Counted from the first letter of the stretch, positions 19,462-29,293 are shown. The stretch: 64,000 bases of DNA from Clostridiales bacterium (GCA_009782505.1 WRIW01000006.1:1-64000); one strand, 5' to 3'. Program-made: numbers and translations. Notes: generated by a model not told the origin, from the sequence alone.

Positions 19462-20967
19462 CTAAAAATTCGTCTGCTTGCTCTCCTTCAGCACCACGTC
19501 GTGATGCCCGCCCTCCACGATACTGGTAGCCGACACCAGGGTCAGCTTCGCGTTTTGGTGCAGCTCGGGGATGGACATGACGCCGCAGTTGCACATGGTG
19601 GCCTTCACCTTGCTCAAGGAGTTGCGCACATTGTCTTTCAGCCCGCCGGCGTAGGGCACATAGGAGTCCACGCCCTCCTCGAAAGCCAGGCTCTCGCTTT
19701 CCCCTAAGTCATAGCGCTGCCAGTTTTTCGCCCGGTTGGAGCCTTCGCCCCAGTACTCCTTCATGTAGACGCCGCCTACCAGCACCTTATTGGTCGGGCT
19801 CTCGTCGAAGCGGGCGAAGTAGCGGCCCATCATCAGGAAGTCCGCCCCCATGGCCAGCGCCAGGGTCATGTGGTAGTCGTACACGATGCCCCCGTCGGAG
19901 CAGATGGGGATGTAGACCCCCGTCTCCTCATAGTAGGCCTGCCTGGCCGCCGCGACCTCGATGAGGGCGGTAGCCTGGCCCCTGCCTATGCCTTTCTGCT
20001 CCCGGGTGATGCAGATGGAGCCGCCGCCTATCCCCACCTTCACGAAGTCCGCCCCCGCGTCCACCAGGTAGCGGAAGCCTTCTTTATCTACCACATTACC
20101 CGCGCCCACCCTGACCGCGCCGCCATAGGCTTCCCTTATCCACGCCAGAGTGTCGCCCTGCCATTGGTTGTACCCTTCCGAAGAATCGATGCACAGCACG
20201 TCCGCGCCGGCTTCCACCAGCGCCGGTACCCTTTCCTTGTAGTCCCTTGAGTTGACGCCCGCCCCTACCTGGTAGCGTTTCTGGCTGTCAAGCAGCTCGT
20301 TTACATTCTCCTTGTGGCTGTCGTAGTCCTTGCGGAACACCATATACTTCAGCCTTTGCTCCTTGTCCACCAGAGGCAGGGCATTCAGCTTATGCTCCCA
20401 TATGATATCGTTGGCCTCGCTCAGGGTGGCGGTGTCCGGGGCGCAGATGAGGTCCTCGAAGCGCGTCATGAAGCTCTTCACCTTCGTCTCCGGGCTCATC
20501 CGGCTGGGGCGGTAATCCCGGCTGGTCACGATCCCCAGGAGCTTGCCGTTGGCGGTGCCGTCTGTGGTGACGGACATGGTAGAGTGCCCTGTCTTCGCTT
20601 TCAGCTTCAGCACTTCCTCTAATGTGCTCTCCGGGGTGATGTTGGAGTCGCTGGGTACGAAGCCGGCTTTGTAGCCCTTGACCTTAGCTATCATCTGGGC
20701 CTGGCTCTCGATGGGCTGGGAGCAGTAGATGAAGGCTATCCCCCCTTCCCTCGCCAGGGCTATAGCCATGGTATCGTCGGATACCGACTGCATGACGGCG
20801 GAAACCAGAGGGATATTGACGCCGATGCCGGGCGATTCGCCTTTGTTGAACTTGACCAGAGGGGTCCTCAAGTCGATATTGGCCGGAATACAATCATGGG
20901 ATGTAAAACCCGGCACCAGCAGGTATTCCCCGAAGGTGCGGGAGGGTTCCGGAAAGATATAAACCAT
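19462..20967 (-). CDS. guaB: IMP dehydrogenase
   Basis: [30 protein letters not shown]-type segment, [22 protein letters not shown]. Confidence 0.95.
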   Translation of the reverse strand: MVYIFPEPSRTFGEYLLVPGFTSHDCIPANIDLRTPLVKFNKGESPGIGVNIPLVSAVMQSVSDDTMAIALAREGGIAFIYCSQPIESQAQMIAKVKGYKAGFVPSDSNITPESTLEEVLKLKAKTGHSTMSVTTDGTANGKLLGIVTSRDYRPSRMSPETKVKSFMTRFEDLICAPDTATLSEANDIIWEHKLNALPLVDKEQRLKYMVFRKDYDSHKENVNELLDSQKRYQVGAGVNSRDYKERVPALVEAGADVLCIDSSEGYNQWQGDTLAWIREAYGGAVRVGAGNVVDKEGFRYLVDAGADFVKVGIGGGSICITREQKGIGRGQATALIEVAAARQAYYEETGVYIPICSDGGIVYDYHMTLALAMGADFLMMGRYFARFDESPTNKVLVGGVYMKEYWGEGSNRAKNWQRYDLGESESLAFEEGVDSYVPYAGGLKDNVRNSLSKVKATMCNCGVMSIPELHQNAKLTLVSATSIVEGGHHDVVLKESKQTNF

Positions 20968-20982
20968 AAGCGTCTCCTCCTC

Positions 20983-21195
20983 TTTTGCTTGTCTATTTCG
21001 CTTCTGGCTACGCCCGCTTCCGCCTTCCGTTCGGTTACGTACGAGTGGTACGCGCCCTCACGTCCGACGTCGCTTGCCTTGCCAGAAACGAAATATCCTG
21101 CGCAACTTTTTCTTTTGTTTGTTTCGCTTCTGGCTACGCCCGCTTCCGCCAAAAACGAAATATCCTGCGCAACTTTATCTTTTGTTCTATTTCGT
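20983..21195 (-). repeat. Family A palindromic repeat, full unit plus flanking second half-unit
   Basis: TTTCGCTTCTGGCTACGCCCGCTTCCGCC repeated at a 126 bp offset; arms TATTTCGCTTCTGGC / GCCAGAAACGAAATA. Confidence 0.85.
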
Positions 21196-21196
21196 T

Positions 21197-21769
21197 TCAC
21201 TCAAAGATGACTTTGTCGCCTTCGAAGGCCTTGATTTTCGCCAGGGACTCTACCCTTACGCCCTTCCCTCTCAGCAGCGCTCCGCCTTCCTGGAAGCTCT
21301 TCTCGATGACAATGCCGCAGCCGGCAAGATAAGCTTCCGACTGCGCTACGATGTCCGCCAGACCAAGCAGCGCCGCCCCCGTAGCCAGGAAATCATCCAC
21401 GATAAGGATACGGTCCTCAGCCCGGATGTACTTCTGCGCCACCTGGATGTCGTAGGTCGTACCTCTGGTAAAGGACGTCACTTGGGAAAGGTAGAGGTCG
21501 CCGTCCAGATTCTTGGATTGGGTCTTTTTCGCGAATATCACCGGGCAGCAGTCGAAGTGAAGGGCGGTGATCACGGCCACCCCTATGCCGGAAGCCTCCA
21601 GGGTGAGTATCTTGTTGACGCCTTCCCCCGCGAATATGCTCTTGAATTCTTTTCCGATTTCGTCAAACAGGCTGATATCCATCTGGTGGTTGAGAAAGCT
21701 GTCCACCTTCAGAATATTGCCAGCCTTCACATGGCCCTCGTTGAGTATCCTTTCCTTAAGCAGCTCCAT
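21197..21769 (-). CDS. xpt: Xanthine phosphoribosyltransferase
   Basis: LTLEASGIGVAVITALHFDCCPVIFAKK, ILIVDDFLATGAALLGLADI; start at ATG 21769 after CGGAGGTGG. Confidence 0.93.
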   Translation of the reverse strand: MELLKERILNEGHVKAGNILKVDSFLNHQMDISLFDEIGKEFKSIFAGEGVNKILTLEASGIGVAVITALHFDCCPVIFAKKTQSKNLDGDLYLSQVTSFTRGTTYDIQVAQKYIRAEDRILIVDDFLATGAALLGLADIVAQSEAYLAGCGIVIEKSFQEGGALLRGKGVRVESLAKIKAFEGDKVIFE

Positions 21770-21839
21770 GATATCCACCTCCGATTTGCCCTATGATTTG
21801 CGTGTCAACAGGTAATCAATGAACTATATATAGTGTTAC

Positions 21840-21868
21840 ATTATATCGCCATATACTGTACCTGTCAA
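21840..21868 (-). promoter_or_regulatory. Consensus sigma-A promoter for xpt
   Basis: TTGACA-17 nt-TATAAT, exact consensus on minus strand. Confidence 0.85.
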
Positions 21869-21876
21869 TAAGCAAT

Positions 21877-22647
21877 TCAAAACAGATATCCGCCGTCCAC
21901 GCTTACGACCTGCCCGGTGATATACGCGGCTTCCCGTCCGCTCAGGTACAGGGCCAGCCCGGCTACGTCTTCCGGGGCGCCAAGCCTGCCCAGCGCCGTA
22001 TCCTCAGCCAGCCCGCGAAGTATGCCGACGCCCAGCTCCCGGTTCATGGCTGTGTCGATGACCCCCGGCGCTACGCAGTTCACCCTTATCCCCGACGGCC
22101 CCAGCTCCTTGGCAAGGGCCTTCGTCATCCCCTCCAGGGCAGCCTTGGCCGCGGAGTAGTGTACCTCGCAGGAGGCGCCCGCCCTGCCCCACATAGAAGA
22201 AATGTTGATAATGCTGCCGGACTTGCGGCGTATCATAGCGGGCAGCACCGCTTTGCAGCAGTAGAAGGCGCCATGGACATGTACGGCGAACATATGTTCC
22301 CATTCTTCATCGCTGATTTCAGTAAACAGGCTTTGCCGGCTGTACCCGGCGTTGTTCACCAGGCAGGCGACTTCCCCCAGCCCTGCTTCCACCTTGGCGG
22401 CCATGACCCTGACCTGTGCCGCGTCGCTGATATCCGCCTGGAAGCAGCAGGCTGGCGCTCCGTATCCGGAGGCCAGCCTCAGGGCTTCTTCCGCCCCTTC
22501 CCGGTCGCGATGGTAGTGTATCGCCACTTGATAGCCCGCGGCGGCGTAAGCGCGTACCAGCGCCCTGCCGATGCCGCCGGAGGCGCCGGTGATCAGCACG
22601 GTTTGTGCCCCGCTGCCGCCGGCGCCCTTCCCTTCATATAAGCTCAC
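21877..22647 (-). CDS. Short-chain dehydrogenase/reductase (FabG-like)
   Basis: VLITGASGGIGRALVRAYAAAG, YSAAKAALEGMTKALAKELG, VSVDGGYLF; GTG start at 22647 overlaps the stop of the upstream gene. Confidence 0.88.
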   Translation of the reverse strand: MSLYEGKGAGGSGAQTVLITGASGGIGRALVRAYAAAGYQVAIHYHRDREGAEEALRLASGYGAPACCFQADISDAAQVRVMAAKVEAGLGEVACLVNNAGYSRQSLFTEISDEEWEHMFAVHVHGAFYCCKAVLPAMIRRKSGSIINISSMWGRAGASCEVHYSAAKAALEGMTKALAKELGPSGIRVNCVAPGVIDTAMNRELGVGILRGLAEDTALGRLGAPEDVAGLALYLSGREAAYITGQVVSVDGGYLF

Positions 22648-24104
22648 TGTTTTTGTCCCACGACTTTCTCCACGGCATTCAATATATTCTGGTAGCCCGT
22701 GCACCGGCATATGTGGCCGGATATCAGCTTGCGCAGCTCCTCCCGGCTGTATGTCCTGCCGCTTTCCACCAGCTCCGTAGCCGTCATGATGAGCCCCGGG
22801 GTGCAGAATCCGCACTGTATGGCCGCTTCGTCGATGAAGGCTTGCTGTACCGGGGTCAGTTCGTTATCCAGCCCCCGCAGGCCTTCCGTGGTCAGCACAT
22901 GCCTGCCCTCCGCCCAGCGGGCCAGGTAGATGCAGGAATCGATGGACTTCCCGTCCACCAGCACCGTGCAGGCGCCGCACTCCCCTACGTCGCAGCCCTT
23001 TTTCACGCTGGTCAGGCCCAGCCGGTTGCGCAGCATATCGGCCAGGGACTCGCGGTTGTCTACAGGCACTTCCACAGCCTTGCCGTTTACGGTGAGGCGC
23101 AGCAGCCAGTGCCGCCCGTCCCCGAAGCTTTCCCCTGTCTTGCGGGCAGGCGCGCCTTCTCCGGGCCGCCCCGGCGCCCCTTGCGCCGGCTTCACGCCGC
23201 CCTTGGCTGCTTTGGCTTCCTCAAGGCAGGCCATGCCGCCCCGGTAAGCTATCTCCTCCGCTATCTGCAGGCGGAACCTCCGCGACGCCCGCCACGAATC
23301 CCTGGGGCTTATCTCCTCCAGGGCTAGCTCCCCCAGCTTGCGGAAAGCTTCTTCCCCCGCCTTCATCCCGGCTACGGCTTTTTCAGCCCCGGGGCAGCGG
23401 CAGGGCGTGGGGTTGGCTACGCCGTACGCTATCCTTACATCCTCGATCACGGCTAAGTCGTCGCTGAAGCGGCAGTACACCGCGCAGCCCAGGGTGGCGA
23501 TGTCCATGGCGTTGCGCATGGAGTACTTCGTATAGTGCCCGAAGAAGCCTTCATACTTCTTCCGGCGGATGATGATATCCGTCAGCATCTGATCCGGGGC
23601 GATATCCACCTTGCCCGGTCCCAGGTAGAAGGCGCCGATCTCCTTCTCTTCGCTGGAGATAAACCCCGAAGCGCCGATACGGCTCAATACCAGCTCCGCC
23701 TCCAAGGCAAACAAGCTGGAAGCGCTGTCCGCGCTGGTGATCCCGTTGCAGATATTGCCGCCTATAGTGCCTACGTTGCGAAGCTGGGGCCCGCCGGCCT
23801 GATCTACTGCCCTGCCTAGCATGGGTATCCTTTCCCGGATGACGGGATCCTCCGCTACCTGGCTGAATGTGGACAGGGGCCCGATGTGGATGTTCTCCTG
23901 CTTATCCAGTGTCACGCCGGACAAGCCGGGTATATCCCTTATCCCGATGAGCTCAGCCCCGGCCAGCTTGCCTTCCCGTATCTGTATCAGCAGATCGCTG
24001 CCCCCGGCTATCCAGCGCGCGCCGGGATGCGCCTCCTTTAACGCGAAAGCTTCCTCTAATGTGCCCGCTTCATAGTAGTGATCGATGGCAAACATTACCT
24101 TCAC
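22644..24104 (-). CDS. Xanthine dehydrogenase-family FAD-binding subunit fused to 2Fe-2S subunit
   Basis: N-term FAD domain (ARWIAGGSDLLIQI, LRNVGTIGGNICNG) then linker then 2Fe-2S domain (KKGCDVGECGACTVLVDGK, QCGFCTPGLIMTATEL, HICRCTGYQNI). Confidence 0.92.
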   Translation of the reverse strand: MKVMFAIDHYYEAGTLEEAFALKEAHPGARWIAGGSDLLIQIREGKLAGAELIGIRDIPGLSGVTLDKQENIHIGPLSTFSQVAEDPVIRERIPMLGRAVDQAGGPQLRNVGTIGGNICNGITSADSASSLFALEAELVLSRIGASGFISSEEKEIGAFYLGPGKVDIAPDQMLTDIIIRRKKYEGFFGHYTKYSMRNAMDIATLGCAVYCRFSDDLAVIEDVRIAYGVANPTPCRCPGAEKAVAGMKAGEEAFRKLGELALEEISPRDSWRASRRFRLQIAEEIAYRGGMACLEEAKAAKGGVKPAQGAPGRPGEGAPARKTGESFGDGRHWLLRLTVNGKAVEVPVDNRESLADMLRNRLGLTSVKKGCDVGECGACTVLVDGKSIDSCIYLARWAEGRHVLTTEGLRGLDNELTPVQQAFIDEAAIQCGFCTPGLIMTATELVESGRTYSREELRKLISGHICRCTGYQNILNAVEKVVGQKQ

Positions 24105-26422
24105 TCCCCCTTTCCGGACGTCCGGGCGCTACCGGGCGCGCCGATGAGGCCCGCGTCGGCAAAAGCTTCGGTGAGCTTCTGGGGCGACATGGGTATGCGG
24201 TCCAGGGCAACGCCCGTGGCGTGGTAGATGGCATTCCTCAGGGCGGCCGCCTGAGGTATAGTCGGCGGCTCCCCAAGAGCTTTGTTGCCGAAAGGCCCCG
24301 TCGGGTCGTAGGTCTCCACGAACTCCACCGACAGCTCCGGCGTGTCCATGCTGGTGCCTATCTTATAGTCCAGGAAGTTGCCGTTGAGAAGCTTCCCCTT
24401 GTCGTCATATAGCATTTGCTCGCTCATCGCGTAACCCAGGCCCATGGACATGCCGCCGTGCACCTGGGCTTCGGCGAGCTGGGGATTGATGAGCCTGCCG
24501 CTGTCATGGATGCTGTGGAGGGCCAGCACCTTCACCTTACCCAGGGGGACGTCCACTTCCACCTCGGCAAAGCAGGCGCCGAAGGAAAAAGTATTTTCCT
24601 TGCAGTCGTTCGTCGTCTCCGCCGTGATATGGATGGACTCATGCAAGCTGTAGAAAGCTTCCAGAGCCACCGGCGCCAGGTCGGAGATCACGTCCCCGGT
24701 CCTGCGGTGGATGATCTGGGAGTTCATCAGCTCTAGATTCTCCTTGTTATAGTGGAGCAGCTTCGCGCTGTACTCCAGTATCTTCTCTTTGAAGAGTGAC
24801 GCCGTCTTGAGTATGGCTTTCCCGCTCACATATGTCTGGCGGGAGGCGTAAGCCCCCGTATCAAAGGGCGCCACGTCCGTATCCTGGAAAGATACGATAT
24901 GTACGTCCCCGAAGCGCAGCCCGGAAGCTTCGGCAGCCATCTGGGTGAAGACCGTATCCCCGCCCTGGCCTATCTCCGTGGCCCCCATCTGCAGCTGGGC
25001 TGTGCCGTCCTGGTTAAGGATCATCCGGCAGCTTGCGGTCTCAAGGGATATGGGGTAGACGCCCGTCTTATAGGAAAATATCGCCATACCCACGCCCCGC
25101 CGGAGGCTGCCGCTCTGGTTCTGATAAGCCTTGCGTTTCTTCCCCCAATCCACTAAGGTCTTGCCCCGCTCAATGCACTCGGCAAGGCCTGTGCTGTGGC
25201 AGACTATGCCCGTGCCCGGGTCCACAAAACCCATCTGCATGGCGTTTAGCTCGCGGAAGTCCACCGGGTCCATGCCCAAGGCCGAAGCGACGTCGTCCGA
25301 GTGGGACTCCATGGCGAAGTTGACCTGGGGTATGCCGTAGCCCCGCATAGCCCCGCCGCTGGGTAGATTGGTATATACGGTATACGCCTTGCCTTCGGTG
25401 AGCTTCTCCGCGTGGTATAGCTGGCGGAAGCCTGTCACGGTATTTGCCACGATGGAGTGCCCGTGGGAGGCATAGCCCCCCTGGTTGGATATGGCTGTGA
25501 TGTGCCTGGCAAGGAAGCGCCCGTCTTTGTCCACCGCCGACTTGAGGTGGACGTCTATGCTGTGGCGAATCCTGGTGGCAAAGAAGGTCTCTTCCCTGGA
25601 TATGGCAAGCAGCACGCAGCGCCCTCCCACCTGGGTCGTAAGGTAGGCGTTGAGGGGCTCGTACAGCACCTCCTGCTTATTTCCAAACCCGCCGCCTATA
25701 TAGGGCTTGACGACCCGTATCTTCCCCCAGCCTATCCCCATCGCCTGCCCGGCCACACGCCGGACGATATGGGGTATCTGCGTAGAGCTGACGATGGTGA
25801 TGCGGTCGTTTTCCATATAGGCGAAGCTCACAGGCTTCTCGATATGGCAGTGCTGCACGGATTGGGTGTGGTAATCCCCCTCAAAAATCCTCACCCCTTC
25901 GCCGGGGTCTGCCCAGTCGAAAGCGCCGTAAGCATAGTCGGACTCCTTCAGGATATTGCCCGGATAAGCCTCGTGGATCGCGCCCGCGCCCTCCGCCATC
26001 GCCGCTTCCGAAGATAGCAGCGGCGCGTATTCCTCATACTCCACCTCGATGAGGGCCAGGGCTTCCCTGCACGCCGGCTCGTCCTCCGCGATCACCGCGG
26101 CTATCTCGTCCCCTACATACCTGACGCGCCGGTTGAGGAGCCTGCGGTCCGCCACGTCCTGGTGAGCTTCCTCCGTAGACCAGGGGTGCCCCGCTGTAGG
26201 GAAGTCGATCTCCGGGACGTCGAAGCAGGTCACGATGCGAACCACGCCCTTTACCCCGGCGGCCTTAGATGTATCGATTTTCTTCACCAGCCCGTTAGCT
26301 ATGGGGCTGCGCTTCAGCATCGCGGTGAGATAGTTGACCGGAAGCATGTCCTCTGTGTATTTCGCCTGGCCTGTTACCTTCGCGTACCCGTCCACACGGG
26401 GGACGCTTTGACCTACCGTCAT
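24101..26422 (-). CDS. Xanthine dehydrogenase-family molybdopterin-binding subunit
   Basis: 773 aa, GYAKVTGQAKYTEDM, KPYIGGGFGNKQE, RGYGIPQVNFAME, GKALGEPPTIP-like C-term. Confidence 0.93.
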   Translation of the reverse strand: MTVGQSVPRVDGYAKVTGQAKYTEDMLPVNYLTAMLKRSPIANGLVKKIDTSKAAGVKGVVRIVTCFDVPEIDFPTAGHPWSTEEAHQDVADRRLLNRRVRYVGDEIAAVIAEDEPACREALALIEVEYEEYAPLLSSEAAMAEGAGAIHEAYPGNILKESDYAYGAFDWADPGEGVRIFEGDYHTQSVQHCHIEKPVSFAYMENDRITIVSSTQIPHIVRRVAGQAMGIGWGKIRVVKPYIGGGFGNKQEVLYEPLNAYLTTQVGGRCVLLAISREETFFATRIRHSIDVHLKSAVDKDGRFLARHITAISNQGGYASHGHSIVANTVTGFRQLYHAEKLTEGKAYTVYTNLPSGGAMRGYGIPQVNFAMESHSDDVASALGMDPVDFRELNAMQMGFVDPGTGIVCHSTGLAECIERGKTLVDWGKKRKAYQNQSGSLRRGVGMAIFSYKTGVYPISLETASCRMILNQDGTAQLQMGATEIGQGGDTVFTQMAAEASGLRFGDVHIVSFQDTDVAPFDTGAYASRQTYVSGKAILKTASLFKEKILEYSAKLLHYNKENLELMNSQIIHRRTGDVISDLAPVALEAFYSLHESIHITAETTNDCKENTFSFGACFAEVEVDVPLGKVKVLALHSIHDSGRLINPQLAEAQVHGGMSMGLGYAMSEQMLYDDKGKLLNGNFLDYKIGTSMDTPELSVEFVETYDPTGPFGNKALGEPPTIPQAAALRNAIYHATGVALDRIPMSPQKLTEAFADAGLIGAPGSARTSGKGE

Positions 26423-27756
26423 ACAACACCCTCCTCCTTACTTGCCTTTTTGAATCCTGCGTTACCCAGTGGCCTGTCAAATATATTCTTTCCGCGGACG
26501 TACTTTTCCTCGATCACGTTTCTATCCGGCTGATAGACGACTCTGGCAAGCCTGCTTTGCATGTCGAGGGGCCCGGTATCCAGATTGCGGCTGTCGTCGA
26601 TGACCAGGGCGTCAAACTCATATCCGGGCAGGAAAGAGCCTATGTTGCCGAAAAATGCCCCGCCCCCCAGGGTGCCCAGATAGAAGGCTTCCTCCAGGGT
26701 CAGGGCTCTGCACGACTCGTCGACGAGGCGCCAGTACAACTTTGATACTTGTATCGCGTCGCTCATGGCGCGAAATATGGACGTATGGCTGCCTCCAGCC
26801 ACGTCGCTCCCCAGCCCTACCGGTATACCCGCGTCCAGGAACCTGCGTACAGGCGCGATCCCCGAGGACAAGTTCATATTGGATTGGGGGCAATGGGCTA
26901 CGAATACCTGCCGCTTTCGCATAAGCTCTATTTCCTCATCGCTCATCCAGACGCAATGCGCCATCACGGTGGGCGTATCCCCGCCAAACATACCGAAGGC
27001 GTCGTAGGCTTGCGCATAGCTGCCCGCTCCCGGGCAAAGCTCCCTGACCCAGGCTACTTCCCCCTGGTTCTCCGAAAGATGGGACTGCACGGGCAGCCCG
27101 TAGCTCCGCTGCACGGCTTTCAGCCCACTCATCAGCCCGTCCGTACAGGAAGGGATGAACCTGGGCGTCAGTATCGGCTTGACATTCGCGTATCGCTTCT
27201 CACCCAGCGCCGCCTGCAGCCAGATCTCCGTGTCCGCCAGGGAAGCCTCGGCGCTTTCCTCCTGGAGCGGCGGTATACCGTTTCGGTCCATATTGACCTT
27301 GCCCACATAAGCCGCGAGCCCGGATCCTTCAAGGATGTCCATCAGCAGCAGCGTAGCCGGCGTATGCCTGGTGGCGAAGACCACCGCCCGGGTATTCGGC
27401 CCGCGGTATACCTCGTCCGCGAAGGCGCGGTAAGCCTTCTCCGCGTACGATAGATCCTCATACTTCGATTCCTCCGGAAATGTATGGCGGTTCAGCCACT
27501 GGATGAGCTCCAGGTCCATGCCAAGCCCCCAAAATGTATACTGCGGGGCGTGGACGTGCAGATCTACCAGGCCCGGGACGATCAAACGGTTCTGGTGGTC
27601 GGTAAGCGGCAGCGAGCTGAACTCTTCAGGCAGCTCCTGATACGCGCCCTTGCATACGCCGTCGGCGCAGACCAGATAAGCGTTTTCCATCACTTCCAAG
27701 TCTCCGGAAGCCCGGCTAAAACACAGATCCCCCTTTAGTACAAATCCTTCGCTCAT
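26419..27756 (-). CDS. Amidohydrolase, probable guanine deaminase
   Basis: VPGLVDLHVHAPQYTFWGLGMDLELIQWL, HLSENQGEVAWV, HCPQSNMNLSSG, GLGSDVAGG. Confidence 0.88.
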   Translation of the reverse strand: MSEGFVLKGDLCFSRASGDLEVMENAYLVCADGVCKGAYQELPEEFSSLPLTDHQNRLIVPGLVDLHVHAPQYTFWGLGMDLELIQWLNRHTFPEESKYEDLSYAEKAYRAFADEVYRGPNTRAVVFATRHTPATLLLMDILEGSGLAAYVGKVNMDRNGIPPLQEESAEASLADTEIWLQAALGEKRYANVKPILTPRFIPSCTDGLMSGLKAVQRSYGLPVQSHLSENQGEVAWVRELCPGAGSYAQAYDAFGMFGGDTPTVMAHCVWMSDEEIELMRKRQVFVAHCPQSNMNLSSGIAPVRRFLDAGIPVGLGSDVAGGSHTSIFRAMSDAIQVSKLYWRLVDESCRALTLEEAFYLGTLGGGAFFGNIGSFLPGYEFDALVIDDSRNLDTGPLDMQSRLARVVYQPDRNVIEEKYVRGKNIFDRPLGNAGFKKASKEEGVV

Positions 27757-27775
27757 GAAGTCTATACTCCGTTCG

Positions 27776-28747
27776 TCATTTCTTCATCCAGTAAGGCTTG
27801 ATCAGCGACTCCTTCGCGTCGCCGCCCCCCTGGTCGTTCGCCGGCTCTGCCGGCTGGCTTTTCCCCTCGCCGGTATTTCCGCCATCCCTGCTTTTCCTTC
27901 TGTCCGCGTTATGCTCCTGGCGTTTTGCGCTCCTCTTCATCATAGGCTGGTCCTGGCGCTTGATGTTTCCCCGGCTCTGCCTGCCGGCCTCCTGGGCCTC
28001 TTCCTTCGAGCCGTCCCGGACACCTTCCCCGGCGCTCTCCCTGGTGTTTTCCCTGGCGCTTTCCACGATGCTTTCACTTGCGCCGTCACGGGTATTATCC
28101 CTCGCGCCGTCTCTGGCGGCCTTGCGTTCGCCTCTGCCTTTCTGTGCTCTCTGGCCCGTTTCCTTCTTATCTCCCGATTTGTCCCTCGCCTCTTTTCGCC
28201 CCTCCGAAGGCTTCCCATCCCGGGTCCGGGCGGCTTCCCCATCCTTCTCCCCGCGGTTCGCGCCATCCGGCTGGCCCATCAGCTTACGGCGGCCCGGCGT
28301 CCTGCCTTCCCAGAAGTCCGGCTGCATACGCGGGGTCTCCGAAAGCTCAAAGGGGACGATTTTCTTCTTCCTTGGCACAAAAGGCTTATCCGCCTCGTAG
28401 GATTCCCTGGTGAAATCCACATAAGTCAGATCCAGGCTCGGCCTCTCGGGGAAAACCACCCCCGGCTCCAGGTCGAGGGCATGGGCATGGAAGCTTGGCG
28501 GGCCCTCAGGCCTCGGCGCCGGCTTTGCCTCCGGCTCCGATTCCGGCTCCAACTCGTACCACAACTCCCGCTCCTCGCGGGTCTCCCTATCCACAGACTT
28601 TTTCTTGCGATGAAAATTCGTATTATTCTTACGGTCGCCTGCCTCCCCGGACGGCTCGGGCTTCCTGTTGTCCTTATCTCTATGCTTTTTTCCGGCGCCG
28701 CCCTGTCTGCGGGGCGCCCCTTCCGCCTTGTCCTGAAACCCTTCCAT
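27776..28747 (-). CDS. Highly charged, predicted disordered protein of unknown function
   Basis: ATG at 28747 with AAAGGAG; R/K/E/D/G-rich; ends in LIKPYWMKK. Confidence 0.6.
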   Translation of the reverse strand: MEGFQDKAEGAPRRQGGAGKKHRDKDNRKPEPSGEAGDRKNNTNFHRKKKSVDRETREERELWYELEPESEPEAKPAPRPEGPPSFHAHALDLEPGVVFPERPSLDLTYVDFTRESYEADKPFVPRKKKIVPFELSETPRMQPDFWEGRTPGRRKLMGQPDGANRGEKDGEAARTRDGKPSEGRKEARDKSGDKKETGQRAQKGRGERKAARDGARDNTRDGASESIVESARENTRESAGEGVRDGSKEEAQEAGRQSRGNIKRQDQPMMKRSAKRQEHNADRRKSRDGGNTGEGKSQPAEPANDQGGGDAKESLIKPYWMKK

Positions 28748-28830
28748 AAATGCTCCTTTCAAACTACATATGTATAAAATATCATCATTTCTCAATGAGG
28801 GCAATATCGTCTTTCCCCCAAAACATTTTC

Positions 28831-28858
28831 TTTACAAATCCTTTCTTTTTGCTATAAT
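28831..28858 (+). promoter_or_regulatory. Promoter for tRNA-Ala
   Basis: TTTACA-16 nt-TATAAT. Confidence 0.6.
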
Positions 28859-28891
28859 GGTAAAGTCACATCTCACCGGTGGCAATCGATC

Positions 28892-28964
<73 letters not shown>

Positions 28965-28983
28965 CTATGCAACTCCAAAGGCG

Positions 28984-29022
28984 AACCCTGATTATCATTA
29001 GGATGATCGGGGTTTTCCTTTT
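28984..29022 (+). terminator. Terminator after tRNA-Ala
   Basis: AACCCTGATTATC-ATTAG-GATGATCGGGGTT then T-rich tract. Confidence 0.65.
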
Positions 29023-29032
29023 TGAAGTAATC

Positions 29033-29293
29033 TTAATCGTTATAATGACCGCCGCATTGAGCGATAATGAGTTGATTGTCTTCTGCTTTGTAAACTATGC
29101 GATTTGCTTCATCAATGCGGCGGCTCCAATATCCCTGCAAATTTCCTGTCAACGGTTCCGGCCTACCAATGCCAGTGAAAGGATGGCGGTCAATATCTGC
29201 TATAAGTTTATTTATACGTCTAAGGGTTTTCCTGTCCTGTGTTTGCCACTCAAGATACTCGTCCCACGCCTTATCGTGCCATACCTTATTCAT
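29033..29293 (-). CDS. Txe/YoeB family toxin
   Basis: 86 aa KVWHDKAWDEYLEWQTQDRKTLRRINKLIADI...GIGRPEPLTGNLQGYWSRRIDEANRIVYK. Confidence 0.92.
   Translation of the reverse strand: MNKVWHDKAWDEYLEWQTQDRKTLRRINKLIADIDRHPFTGIGRPEPLTGNLQGYWSRRIDEANRIVYKAEDNQLIIAQCGGHYND

Noticed and set aside
20868-21200. 110-aa [34 protein letters not shown]...
   Set aside because: Translation of family A repeats; the same peptide strings recur at other repeat loci, so it is not an independent gene.
21770-21840. Purine riboswitch upstream of xpt
   Set aside because: Only about 60 nt separates the consensus promoter from the start codon and no aptamer-like conserved core or terminator was seen.
27755-28777. 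340-aa plus-strand ORF opposite the charged protein
   Set aside because: Mirror of a repetitive sequence; the minus strand has a good RBS and start, and the plus product is a hydrophobic low-complexity string with no domain.
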